Part shown: one piece after another, positions 43,636-51,825 of the stretch | Position numbering within the stretch: the first letter of the stretch is position 1 | Layout of the letters: every line of letters starts with the position of its first letter | Source: Verrucomicrobiota bacterium | Lineage (GTDB): Bacteria; Verrucomicrobiota; Verrucomicrobiia; Limisphaerales; Fontisphaeraceae | Direction of reading: 5' to 3' | Assembly: GCA_037139415.1 (NCBI GenBank) | Contig: JBAXGN010000017.1 | Span: 1-59,194, forward strand | Length of the DNA stretch: 59,194 bases | Translations under genes and position numbers: made by a program | The notes under the pieces: model-generated | The model's database searches: none | The model's input: the letters and a program-made list of their open reading frames with translations, nothing else | What the model was told of the DNA's origin: nothing

Positions 43636-44085
43636 CTACCCTAGAATGATGGAGATTCCGACACCAGCAAATACCAGTCCGAAAAAGCCTAAGAACGCCG
43701 CTGGCAACCAGAGCGTGGAAAATGCCCTCAATTCGACGTGATCGGGATTGGCGGGATCCACGAGCACCTTGACCTCTGCCCCAACCCGATACCCCTTGCG
43801 ATTTGACCCGGTGGAGGCGGCGAACACAATGGTGCGGCCATCGCGCGCGGTGAACGCGACCTGCGGATGATAATAGCACTTGCCGGACTGCGCCGACTCT
43901 TGGTAGCCGACGATGCGACCGGGAGCCGAGCCCCAATCGCGCAGGCGCCGCAATGACTGGTGGCTGATTAGCGCTGCCAGAAACAAGAACAGCAATCCGC
44001 CCAACGTGAACACTATGCCAACGACGATTTCCACACCCGAGCGATACCACCAACGCTGGCGGAGCGCAACGGCCAAAACACGCAC
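43636..44085 (-). CDS. DUF3592-domain membrane protein
   Basis: A 149-residue protein with one membrane segment near 18-43, a central DUF3592 beta domain (APGRIVGYQESAQSGKCYYH, PQVAFTARDGRTIVFAAS, YRVGAEVKVLVDPANPDHVE) and a second hydrophobic segment near the C-terminus. The family's function is unknown. The listed start is a GTG at 44085; an internal GTG in front of EIVVGIVF at about 44034 is also possible. It is likely an isolated gene. Confidence 0.72.
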   Translation of the reverse strand: MRVLAVALRQRWWYRSGVEIVVGIVFTLGGLLFLFLAALISHQSLRRLRDWGSAPGRIVGYQESAQSGKCYYHPQVAFTARDGRTIVFAASTGSNRKGYRVGAEVKVLVDPANPDHVELRAFSTLWLPAAFLGFFGLVFAGVGISIILG

Positions 44086-44270
44086 AGGGACGCCGTGAAT
44101 TCTACTTTGCTTCCGCCGGCGGCAGAGGGCGATGCGCTAAAAATGATCCTATCAATTTTGTAACGTTTTCGGGCATTCAGGCGTCTAAGTTGGCAACTTG
44201 ATATGGGATTGAAAGTCGTACAGCGTGGAGTGTGCGTGTTTTGCATGGCAAAACACGGTCGGTTTATTGA

Positions 44271-47200
44271 ATGAGTGTCGCCCGCCAAACTGACGGAGCA
44301 GCCGCGCTGGTTGCTCCGGCAACGGTCCCCGAGCTGTTGCGTCCGGAATTGTTGCACGAACTCTTCGAGGAAACCGCCCGTACCTATCCCGGGCGCATGG
44401 CCCTGATGTGCCGTGACGAGCGGATGACGTATGGGGAACTGGATGCCAAAGCCAACCAATTGGCGCACTTTCTGCGCTCCCGGAACATTGGCCGCGGTGC
44501 GTTGGTCGGTTTGCTGCTCCCCCGGTCCATGGATGTTTTCCCGGGGCTGTTGGCCATCTTAAAAGCCGGGGCCGCGTATGTGCCGCTTGATCCGGACTAT
44601 CCGGCGGATCGTGTTCAATACATCCTGGCCGATTGTGCGGTAGCCGCCATTATCACCGTATCCGCGCTGAAGGAAAAGCTGGGGCCACTGGCGGATCGCG
44701 CCGTATGCTTGGATACAGACGGGAAAGATTTTAACCCGCAGCCGGCGACCCGGCTGGAGCGCGATGACCGCAGCGCCACGCCGGAAGACGTGTGCTACGT
44801 CATCTACACCTCGGGCTCCACTGGGCGGCCTAAAGGCGTGCAGATCGAGCATCGCAGCGCGTGCCACCTGGTACGCGCCGAAGGCATGATTTTCCACGTC
44901 CGCCCGGAGGACCGGGTTTATCAAGGGTTCTCGATCGCATTCGACGCCTCCGTGGAGGAAGTATGGCTGGCCTTTTATTCGGGAGCGACGCTGGTGGTGG
45001 GCACCCGGGACATGACTTTTTCCGGTCCCGCCCTGTCGCAAAAACTGACGGAGGCCGGGGTGACGGTTTTCTCAACCGTACCAACCCAGTTGGCGATGAT
45101 GGTGGAAGAGGTGCCCACGGTGCGACTCCTGATCGTGGGTGGTGAGGCGTGTCCGGCGGATTTGGTGCGGCGTTGGGCGCGCACCGGGCGTCGGATGGTG
45201 AACACCTACGGCCCCACCGAGGCAACGGTCATTGCCACTTGGGGCGACGTGCGACCGGACGAACCGGTCACCATCGGGCGGGCGGTGCCAAATTATCACC
45301 TGGTGGTGCTCAACGAGCAACTTCAGCCAGTATCGGATGGGCAGACGGGAGAACTGTGCATTGGCGGCATCGGGTTGGCGCGCGGATACATCGGGCGCGC
45401 GGACTTGACGGCTGAAAAATTCATTCCCAACCCGGTGCCGTCTGGGCCATCCCGGTTGTACCGGACCGGTGACTTGGTGCGGCGGTTGCCCAGCGGTGAC
45501 TTTGAGTTTTTGGGCCGGATTGATTCCCAGGTGAAACTGCGCGGCTACCGGATTGAACTTTCGGAAATTGAATCCGTGCTGCTGACGTGTCCGGGCGTTC
45601 AGGCGGCGGCAGTGACCGTGCGCGAGGATGTGCCCGGAGTGCCACAATTGGTGGGCTACATTGTCTCCAACCAGCAACCGCCGCCGGCCGAGGCAGACTT
45701 GAAGCGGGCGTTGAAAACGCGCCTCGCTGCGTATATGGTGCCGGCCTGCATCGAAACGCTCGACCGGTTGCCGATGTTGCCCAGCGGCAAGGTGGACCGC
45801 AAATCCCTGCCCGCGCCGCGCCCCCGGCAGGCGGAAATAGAAGCGGGCTTCGTGGCGCCGCGCAACCCGCTCGAAGAAAAGCTGGCGCGCGTTTGGGAGG
45901 AATTTTTCCGGCCCATGAAAATCAGTGTCACGGCCGACTTTTTCCACGATCTGGGCGGCCACTCTCTGCTGGCGGCCCAGGTGGTCAGCGAGTTGCGGCA
46001 GGCGGCGGAATTTCGCACGCTTTCCATTCTCGATTTGTACCAGCAGCCAACGATTGAAAAATTGGCGGCGCACCTGGCGCAAACCGGCAGCCCGACCGGG
46101 ACGTCCGCAACGACGGGGAAATCGGAGCCGAAGACTCGCGTCCCGCGCATCCCCAAGCTGCGCCATTTCCTGTGCGGCACCGCGCAATTTTTCAGCTTTT
46201 ACCTGGTGCTGGCGATTTTCTCGATGCAGTGGGTGGCCCCCTACTTCACCTATGCCTGGATGAATGAACAGGGCTATGAGCGCTGGCAATCCATCTTGGG
46301 GGCATTCACCGCGCTGGTGGCGCTCTATCCGGGGTTGCTGCTGCTGGCAATTCTGGTCAAGTGGCTGGTCATCGGCAAAATTCGTCCCGGGGAATACCCG
46401 CTCTGGGGAGGGTACTATTTCCGGTTCTGGTTTGTGAACACCATCCAATCCTCCGTGCCGGTGAATTACCTGGAGGGAACGCCACTACTGAATTTGTACT
46501 ATCGCCTCATGGGCGCGCGGATCGGACGGAATGTCCACCTGGCCTCGCCCTGTTTTGTTTGTCATGACTTGGTGGAGGTGGGCGATGACACCAGCGTGGG
46601 CACCGAGGCCTCATTCAGCGGACATCACATCGAAAACGGTAAACTGGTCATCGGCAAGGTGCGCCTCGGACGCGATTGTTTTGTGGGTACCCGGGCTTTG
46701 GCGCGGGAGAACACCGTGCTGGAAGATGGCGCCGCGCTGGAGGACCTTTCGCTGTTGCCGTCCGGCATGACGATTCCCGCCGGCGAACGGTGGGCCGGAT
46801 CGCCCGCCCGCAAGGTGGCGGCAGATCGCCCGGCGCAAAACCGCGACACGCCGCAGGTTGGACCGCTGAAGCGCGCAGCGTTTGTGGGGCTGCATTTGCT
46901 GGGTGTCGTGCTGTTCCCGGCCTGCGTGCTGGCGGCCGTCCTACCCGGCATGATTGTCATGAACACCCTGAATTATAATGATAATTATGCGTGGTATCTG
47001 ATGGTCGCGCCAATTATCGCGCTCTCGTTTGTGGTGCTGCTCGCGCTGGAAATCGCCGCCGTGAAATGGCTGTTGCTCGGGCGCGTGAAGCCGGGCCGCT
47101 ACCCGGTGCATAGCTGGTTCTATGTGCGCAAATGGTTTGTGGATCAATTGCTCGAGCTGAGCCTGGATTTTCTCGGGCCATTGTATGCCTCGATTTACCT

Positions 47201-48272
47201 GGCACCCTGGTACAAGTTGATGGGCGCGAAACTGGGTGATCGTGCGGAGATTTCCACCGCGTCTTTTATCTCGCCAGACCTGCTGGAATTGGGGGAGGAA
47301 ACGTTTATTGCCGATAGTGTCTCCCTCGGGGCGGCGCGGGTGGAACGGGATTACATCACGTTGGGTGTTAACCGGGTGGGCAAGCGCAGTTTCATTGGCA
47401 ACAGCGCGCTGATGCCGCCGGGTACGCACGTGGGTGATAATTCACTGGTCGGCTGCCTCTCGATGCCGCCCGACAAACCGGAGGAGGCCGCCCGTGACGG
47501 GGCGACTTGGCTGGGCGTGCCACCCATCTTGCTGCCGCAACGCCAGACCAGTTCCTCGTTTTCCGCTGAAAACACGTTTCAGCCCAATGCCAGTTTGCGC
47601 GCGCAACGCGCGGCCATTGAGTTCATCCGCGTCATTCTGCCCGTGACGGGATTCGTCGCGCTCACCAGCCTGATGTTCACCGCGCTGGTGTGGCTGGAGC
47701 AGGATTATAATTTGTGGCAGATATTGCTGATTTTTCCGTTGATTTACGCGGCTTGCGGAGTGCTGGCCATCGGGTTGCTCACGGTGTTCAAATGGCTCCT
47801 GGTTGGACGCTACCGTCCCGGGGAACGTCCCTTATGGAATCATTTCGTCTGGCGCAACGAACTGCTCAACGCGGTGCATGATCACTGCGTGATCGCGTTT
47901 ATCGCCTGCATTTTCCTGGGTACGCCGTTTATCTGCTGGTTCTTCCGCCTGCTCGGGGCAAACATTGGGCGGCGGGTGTACCTGGATACAACGGACATCA
48001 CTGAATTTGATCTTGTCCGCATCGGCGACGAGGCTGAGATCAACGCGGATGCCACGCTGCAAACGCATCTCTTCGAGGATCGCGTGATGAAGATGTCGCA
48101 CGTGGACATCGGTGAACAATGCACCGTGGGCAGCGCGACCCTGGTGCTGTACGACACGCGGATGGAGCCGGGCGCACAACTGAACGATTTATCGCTGCTC
48201 ATGAAAGGCGAAACCCTGACCGCCGATACGTTCTGGGAGGGCATCCCCGCCCGGCCACCCGCCGGCAGGTAA
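44271..48272 (+). CDS. Pls/PosA-like non-ribosomal peptide synthetase
   Basis: A 1333-residue single-module synthetase. Adenylation domain, about 20-530: YTSGSTGRPKG (A3), NTYGPTEATVI (A5), YRTGD (A7), GRIDSQVKLRGYRIELSEIE (A8) and LPSGKVDRKSL (A10). Carrier domain about 535-610 with the attachment Ser in LGGHSLLAAQVV (near 564). There is no condensation or thioesterase domain. The C-terminal half has about six membrane segments alternating with left-handed beta-helix (hexapeptide) segments (VHLASPCFVCHDLVEVGDDT, ISTASFISPDLLELGEE, VYLDTTDITEFDLVRIGDEA). This layout is that of Pls/PosA proteins, which make homo-poly(amino acids) such as epsilon-poly-lysine. The amino acid used cannot be read safely here. 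Confidence 0.9.
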   Translation: MSVARQTDGAAALVAPATVPELLRPELLHELFEETARTYPGRMALMCRDERMTYGELDAKANQLAHFLRSRNIGRGALVGLLLPRSMDVFPGLLAILKAGAAYVPLDPDYPADRVQYILADCAVAAIITVSALKEKLGPLADRAVCLDTDGKDFNPQPATRLERDDRSATPEDVCYVIYTSGSTGRPKGVQIEHRSACHLVRAEGMIFHVRPEDRVYQGFSIAFDASVEEVWLAFYSGATLVVGTRDMTFSGPALSQKLTEAGVTVFSTVPTQLAMMVEEVPTVRLLIVGGEACPADLVRRWARTGRRMVNTYGPTEATVIATWGDVRPDEPVTIGRAVPNYHLVVLNEQLQPVSDGQTGELCIGGIGLARGYIGRADLTAEKFIPNPVPSGPSRLYRTGDLVRRLPSGDFEFLGRIDSQVKLRGYRIELSEIESVLLTCPGVQAAAVTVREDVPGVPQLVGYIVSNQQPPPAEADLKRALKTRLAAYMVPACIETLDRLPMLPSGKVDRKSLPAPRPRQAEIEAGFVAPRNPLEEKLARVWEEFFRPMKISVTADFFHDLGGHSLLAAQVVSELRQAAEFRTLSILDLYQQPTIEKLAAHLAQTGSPTGTSATTGKSEPKTRVPRIPKLRHFLCGTAQFFSFYLVLAIFSMQWVAPYFTYAWMNEQGYERWQSILGAFTALVALYPGLLLLAILVKWLVIGKIRPGEYPLWGGYYFRFWFVNTIQSSVPVNYLEGTPLLNLYYRLMGARIGRNVHLASPCFVCHDLVEVGDDTSVGTEASFSGHHIENGKLVIGKVRLGRDCFVGTRALARENTVLEDGAALEDLSLLPSGMTIPAGERWAGSPARKVAADRPAQNRDTPQVGPLKRAAFVGLHLLGVVLFPACVLAAVLPGMIVMNTLNYNDNYAWYLMVAPIIALSFVVLLALEIAAVKWLLLGRVKPGRYPVHSWFYVRKWFVDQLLELSLDFLGPLYASIYLAPWYKLMGAKLGDRAEISTASFISPDLLELGEETFIADSVSLGAARVERDYITLGVNRVGKRSFIGNSALMPPGTHVGDNSLVGCLSMPPDKPEEAARDGATWLGVPPILLPQRQTSSSFSAENTFQPNASLRAQRAAIEFIRVILPVTGFVALTSLMFTALVWLEQDYNLWQILLIFPLIYAACGVLAIGLLTVFKWLLVGRYRPGERPLWNHFVWRNELLNAVHDHCVIAFIACIFLGTPFICWFFRLLGANIGRRVYLDTTDITEFDLVRIGDEAEINADATLQTHLFEDRVMKMSHVDIGEQCTVGSATLVLYDTRMEPGAQLNDLSLLMKGETLTADTFWEGIPARPPAGR

Positions 48273-48288
48273 AGAGGTTGAGCCCACT

Positions 48289-48345
48289 TTTCGTAGCCGT
48301 TGAGGCAAGGAAAAGGACAATTCCGAAATCTCCGGGCTGAGACAG
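48289..48345. repeat. Dispersed repeat (CGTAGCCGTTGAG / TTCCGAAATCTC), copy 2
   Basis: It contains TCGTAGCCGTTGAGGCAAGG, then ATTCCGAAATCTCC, matching the minus-strand reading of 41540-41597 with small differences. Confidence 0.5.
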
Positions 48346-48377
48346 TCACTGGGTGCAGCGCTAAACAGTATCGTTTC

Positions 48378-48420
48378 CCGGCGATTGTAAATGCAATTGA
48401 CAATCGCCGGAAAGTATTTT
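48378..48420. terminator. Perfect 11-bp inverted repeat, possible terminator
   Basis: CCGGCGATTGT (48378-48388) and ACAATCGCCGG (48400-48410) flank 11 nt and are followed by AAAGTATTTT. It lies 105 nt after the synthetase stop and 21 nt before the next ATG, so it may end the synthetase transcript or act as an operator for the AAA gene. Confidence 0.4.
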
Positions 48421-48431
48421 AGCGTCCTAAC

Positions 48432-49598
48432 ATGATTCAACGGCATATCGCAGCTTACGTACGGAAAGTGGCCAAGGGGTATCCCGCCGTAGCCATTACG
48501 GGACCCCGCCAGGCAGGCAAGACCACCCTGGCGCGCGCCTTGTTTCCCGACCATCCTTATGTTTCCTTGGAAAATCTGGATGATCGGGAGTTCGCCTTGA
48601 CCGATCCCCGCGGTTTTCTTGCCAAATATGAACAGGGGGCGATCTTTGACGAAATACAGCATTGCCCGGATTTATGTTCGTACCTGCAAGGCGTTCTGGA
48701 TGCGCGGTCAACCCGGGGCCGGTTCATTCTCACCGGCTCGCAGCAGTTTGGGGTGATGTCGAGGATTACCCAGTCGCTGGCCGGTCGCGTTGCCCTGGTG
48801 CATTTGTTGCCATTTGCGTACGATGAGGTGTATGCCGCAGCGCCATCGCTCAACCAAGTGTTGTTTGCCGGTTTGTATCCGCCGGTTCATGACCGCCAGC
48901 TTGATCCAGGCGATTGGCTGGCTCACTACGTTCAAACATACGTCGAGCGTGATGTGCGCCAGTTGCTTGGGGTTCGTGATTTGAACACGTTCCAAAAGTT
49001 TGTCCGTTTGTGCGCCGGACGCACCGGTCAATTACTCAACCTTTCGCAGTTGGGCACCGATGCCGGCATCACCCACAATACCGCCAAGGCCTGGCTCTCC
49101 ATCCTGGAGGCCAGTTACCTCGTGTTTCTCCTGCCACCTCATCACGCGAATTTCAACAAACGGCTGATCAAAAGCCCCAAGTTGTATTTTTACGATACCG
49201 GCTTGGCGGCTTATCTGCTAGGGATCCGTGAACCGGAACAGCTCGAGACGCATCCGCTGCGTGGAGCGCTCTTTGAAACCTGGGTGCAGGCTGAACTGCG
49301 CAAAATGCGCTTTAACCACGGGCACGCATCCGATTGGTATTTTTGGCGGGACCAAGAGGGATTAGAGGTGGACGCGCTTTTTGATCGCGGCGGCGACCTC
49401 ATTCCGGTTGAAATCAAAACTGGAACGACCCTCAATGCGGATTTCTTCAAGGGTTTGACGGCCTGGATCAAGCTGGCCCAACCATCCAAGCCGCTAGCTT
49501 ACTTGATATACGGCGGAACCGGCAACCAAGTGCGTCAAGGGATACAAGTTCTGGGCTGGAAGGATCTGAATCAAATCAACCCGCACCTGGCCAAATAA
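48432..49598 (+). CDS. AAA ATPase with DUF4143 domain
   Basis: A 388-residue protein. The N-terminal AAA_14 ATPase has Walker A GPRQAGKTTLAR (24-35) and Walker B AIFDEIQ (70-76), with a sensor-like ILTGSQQF. The C-terminal DUF4143 domain contains YDTGLAAYLLGI, GALFETWVQAELRK and a PD-(D/E)xK-like end (WRDQEGLEVDALFDRG, LIPVEIKTG). The family is very common in bacteria and archaea but its biological role is unclear. The ATG at 48432 immediately follows the inverted repeat at 48378-48410. It stands alone between the synthetase and the hydrolase genes. Confidence 0.9.
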   Translation: MIQRHIAAYVRKVAKGYPAVAITGPRQAGKTTLARALFPDHPYVSLENLDDREFALTDPRGFLAKYEQGAIFDEIQHCPDLCSYLQGVLDARSTRGRFILTGSQQFGVMSRITQSLAGRVALVHLLPFAYDEVYAAAPSLNQVLFAGLYPPVHDRQLDPGDWLAHYVQTYVERDVRQLLGVRDLNTFQKFVRLCAGRTGQLLNLSQLGTDAGITHNTAKAWLSILEASYLVFLLPPHHANFNKRLIKSPKLYFYDTGLAAYLLGIREPEQLETHPLRGALFETWVQAELRKMRFNHGHASDWYFWRDQEGLEVDALFDRGGDLIPVEIKTGTTLNADFFKGLTAWIKLAQPSKPLAYLIYGGTGNQVRQGIQVLGWKDLNQINPHLAK

Positions 49599-49759
49599 TG
49601 AAGTTGTTGCCTATGGAACAGGTCCTGATGATTTGCACAAAAAGCTTTCGTTGAATTACTTATGTCGGCAACATGAAAATCCAGCGATGTCCACTGGGTT
49701 TTCATTAATCCTGATTTAAGTCCCAGTTCCCCTGTTGATTTGGGCGTTCGGCCTTTTCC

Positions 49760-50299
49760 TTACTTCAACAACCGCGCGACATCCCTGAACTTGGGGGCTT
49801 CCGACGTGCGCAGCAACTCGAAAAGAACAGTCTCGACGCAGGTGATGCCGGCACCGGCAGCACGCATGCGGTCCAGACCGATTTGACGATTCTCCGGAAC
49901 ACGGGAGGTTACGACGTCCGCCACAGTCTCCACCTGATACCCGGCCTGGAGCAAATCCAGCGCGGTCTGGTACACGCAGACATGCGCCTCGATGCCAGAC
50001 AGCAGCACCTGGGTGCGGCCACTGGCCTTCAGCGCCAGCATGAATTCCGCGTTGCCACAGCCGCTAAAACTCATTTTGGCGATGGGCTTTTGGTTGGGCA
50101 GCAGCGCCGCGATTTCCGGCGCGGTCGGGCCCAGACCAGCGGGATTCTGCTCCAGCCAAAGGATGGGCACGTCGAGGAGTTGCAACCCTTTCACCAGAAT
50201 TTGCAGGTTTTTGAACAGGGCGTCTTTCTGGTGCATGACCTGCGCCAGCTTGCCTTGAACATCAATGATCACCAATATGGATTTGTCAGTCGTCAACAT
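49760..50299 (-). CDS. Isochorismatase-family hydrolase
   Basis: A 179-residue cysteine hydrolase. The catalytic triad is visible: Asp13 (LVIIDVQGKL), Lys75 (IAKMSFSG) and Cys108 (SGIEAHVCVYQTALDLL). The length and lack of extra domains fit the YcaC-like subgroup. Substrate unknown. The ATG at 50299 is unambiguous. The gap to vapC upstream is 57 nt, so co-transcription is possible but not needed. Confidence 0.87.
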   Translation of the reverse strand: MLTTDKSILVIIDVQGKLAQVMHQKDALFKNLQILVKGLQLLDVPILWLEQNPAGLGPTAPEIAALLPNQKPIAKMSFSGCGNAEFMLALKASGRTQVLLSGIEAHVCVYQTALDLLQAGYQVETVADVVTSRVPENRQIGLDRMRAAGAGITCVETVLFELLRTSEAPKFRDVARLLK

Positions 50300-50356
50300 A
50301 CGCGGGTTTGGGTGTACGGTTTTTTGTGGTGAATCGCAAGCATGGAGGATTTTCGA

Positions 50357-50755
50357 TCAGTGATCCTCCGGGAAAATAAAGTCCACTTGGGGAAAATCCG
50401 AAAGACGGCGCCGGTCGTTAGTGAGGTGTTTCCAACCGAGATGCTGGGCCTGCGCCCGGATCATATAATCCGGCAACACCAAGCTGCCTTTTTCCTTTCG
50501 CACGGGATTCCTCATGAAATGTTGGCCTGCAATCCATGCCGGAGGAAAGTCAAAGTCCACCCTGTGCATACCTAAAAGATCCTCATCCACCTGTTCCTGA
50601 GTGCGGCCACCAGCCGCCAGTTCCGCATAAGTAACAGAACTTACCGCTAGTTTTTCTTTGCCCGCCCAATAAACCAAACCATCACGACAGATGACATGGT
50701 CACGATGTTGTCTATCCAGCCAGGCAACGATTACGGAAGTATCCACCAAAATCAT
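50357..50755 (-). CDS. vapC: VapC-type PIN-domain toxin
   Basis: A 132-residue PIN-domain ribonuclease. Acidic active-site residues are visible: Asp5 (MILVDTSVIVAWLD), Glu45 (VTYAELAAGG), Asp96 (LPDYMIRAQA) and Asp114 (LTNDRRRLSDF). Such toxins cut specific RNAs, often tRNA, unless bound by the antitoxin. The start codon overlaps the antitoxin stop (ATGA, 50752-50755), the usual arrangement for coupled translation. The toxin seems full length. Confidence 0.88.
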   Translation of the reverse strand: MILVDTSVIVAWLDRQHRDHVICRDGLVYWAGKEKLAVSSVTYAELAAGGRTQEQVDEDLLGMHRVDFDFPPAWIAGQHFMRNPVRKEKGSLVLPDYMIRAQAQHLGWKHLTNDRRRLSDFPQVDFIFPEDH

Positions 50756-50997
50756 TCAAGTCCCCGGGTTTGTTTCAAGAGATCAGTTCCTGAAATCTTT
50801 CCGCTCCATGTTCCTGCCCGCGCGGCCAACCTCTGTTGCATGGAGTTCAGATTGTTTTTATTGGGAGCACGCCCGACCACCGCACACCCTTTATCCAATG
50901 ACCAGACCAAGGTGGTGCCTGGCAACAAGTTCAGCTTATCCCGGATTTCTTGCGGGATGGTGGTCGTGCCTTTGGACGTTAACGTAGTCTCAATCAT
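50752..50997 (-). CDS. vapB: VapB-type AbrB-fold antitoxin
   Basis: An 81-residue protein with an N-terminal AbrB/SpoVT swapped-hairpin DNA-binding domain (TTLTSKGTTTIPQEIRDKLN, LPGTTLVWSLDKGCAVV) and a C-terminal tail that would bind and inhibit VapC (LAARAGTWSGKISGTDLLKQ). It should also repress its own promoter. A fitting operator with arms ATTCTTAC and GTAAGAAT lies just upstream. The ATG at 50997 is only 6 nt from a predicted -10 box, so the mRNA may be leaderless. Confidence 0.87.
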   Translation of the reverse strand: MIETTLTSKGTTTIPQEIRDKLNLLPGTTLVWSLDKGCAVVGRAPNKNNLNSMQQRLAARAGTWSGKISGTDLLKQTRGLE

Positions 50998-51003
50998 GTA
51001 TAT

Positions 51004-51042
51004 ATCATACCATAATTATTCTTACGATCAACCGGTAAGAAT
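51004..51042 (-). promoter_or_regulatory. vapBC promoter and operator
   Basis: On the minus strand, TTGATC (51026-51031) and TATGAT (51004-51009) are 16 nt apart, a good sigma-70 spacing. An inverted repeat, ATTCTTAC (51018-51025) and GTAAGAAT (51035-51042) with a 9-nt spacer, overlaps the -35 box and spacer, as expected for an autoregulating antitoxin. Confidence 0.6.
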
Positions 51043-51081
51043 TACTTTTGAATTATGTTCGCACCGCCACTTGACTGCGGC

Positions 51082-51825
51082 TCAACGCCGCACGAGGGTC
51101 TTGCGGGTTGCCGCTGCAAGGAACTGCCGCCGCTCCTCAGGGAGCGAGGAACCGAATTTGATGAGTTTTCCGTCGTTCAACTCAATGAGGATGTTTGTCT
51201 TGTCCTGTCGCCGCCCGGATCTATCGTACGAGGAGGCGTCTTCCATTCGCACCGCTTTGACTTCCCCGATTTTAAAGCGCCGGGACCAGCCAATCACGCT
51301 GAGACCGGTGAAGACCGCGCCTTCGTTTCCTTGGAGGCGTACTTCGGTGCGGCCCATCAGGCTGGAAAGGAACGCGCCAATCATGGCTGCGCCAATGACC
51401 ATGAACGGTGTGAGAAAGAGCCAGAGAAACAGTGTCATGCCCACGGTCATGGGCCCACCGTTCATCTTGGGGATCGGAAACCAATCCGGGGCGGTAATAC
51501 CGAGATGCTTCAGAGTGGCGCTGATGGCCAGCAGCACGAAGACGGACACAATCCCATTCCAGAAAAGCGAGATTCCCAGTGCTCCCAGCGCGGTGCCCAA
51601 CGCCCGATGGGACGCCCCGATGATCTGCTGCATACCATCCTTCCGGTACCACGTCCCCGCTGGGGGATGCGCCATATCCACCTGCGGGTCAAAGCCCGGG
51701 TCGCACACCATCTCCGAGAGTGGGTGCGCCAGGTTGCAGGCACGGCAATAGGCGACATTTCGGGCGACATTCACATCCTCAGCCGGGATCGTCTGCCCGC
51801 ATTGGGAACAGGTTGGTGTTGTCAT
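51082..51825 (-). CDS. Zinc-ribbon membrane protein coupled to hsdM
   Basis: A 247-residue protein with an N-terminal zinc ribbon (Cys6-x2-Cys9 and Cys27-x2-Cys30), two membrane segments near 78-105 and 125-150, and a C-terminal soluble beta-rich part (VRLQGNEGAVFTGLSVIGW, SYDRSGRRQDKTNILIELND). I do not recognise a named family. Its ATG overlaps the hsdM stop by 4 nt (51822-51825), placing it in the defence operon. A role as membrane sensor or effector of that system is possible but unproven; it could equally be a passenger. Confidence 0.65.
   Translation of the reverse strand: MTTPTCSQCGQTIPAEDVNVARNVAYCRACNLAHPLSEMVCDPGFDPQVDMAHPPAGTWYRKDGMQQIIGASHRALGTALGALGISLFWNGIVSVFVLLAISATLKHLGITAPDWFPIPKMNGGPMTVGMTLFLWLFLTPFMVIGAAMIGAFLSSLMGRTEVRLQGNEGAVFTGLSVIGWSRRFKIGEVKAVRMEDASSYDRSGRRQDKTNILIELNDGKLIKFGSSLPEERRQFLAAATRKTLVRR

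Noticed and set aside
45072-46448. Long minus-strand open frame opposite the adenylation domain
   Set aside because: Shadow of the synthetase; amino-acid composition is typical of antisense reading.
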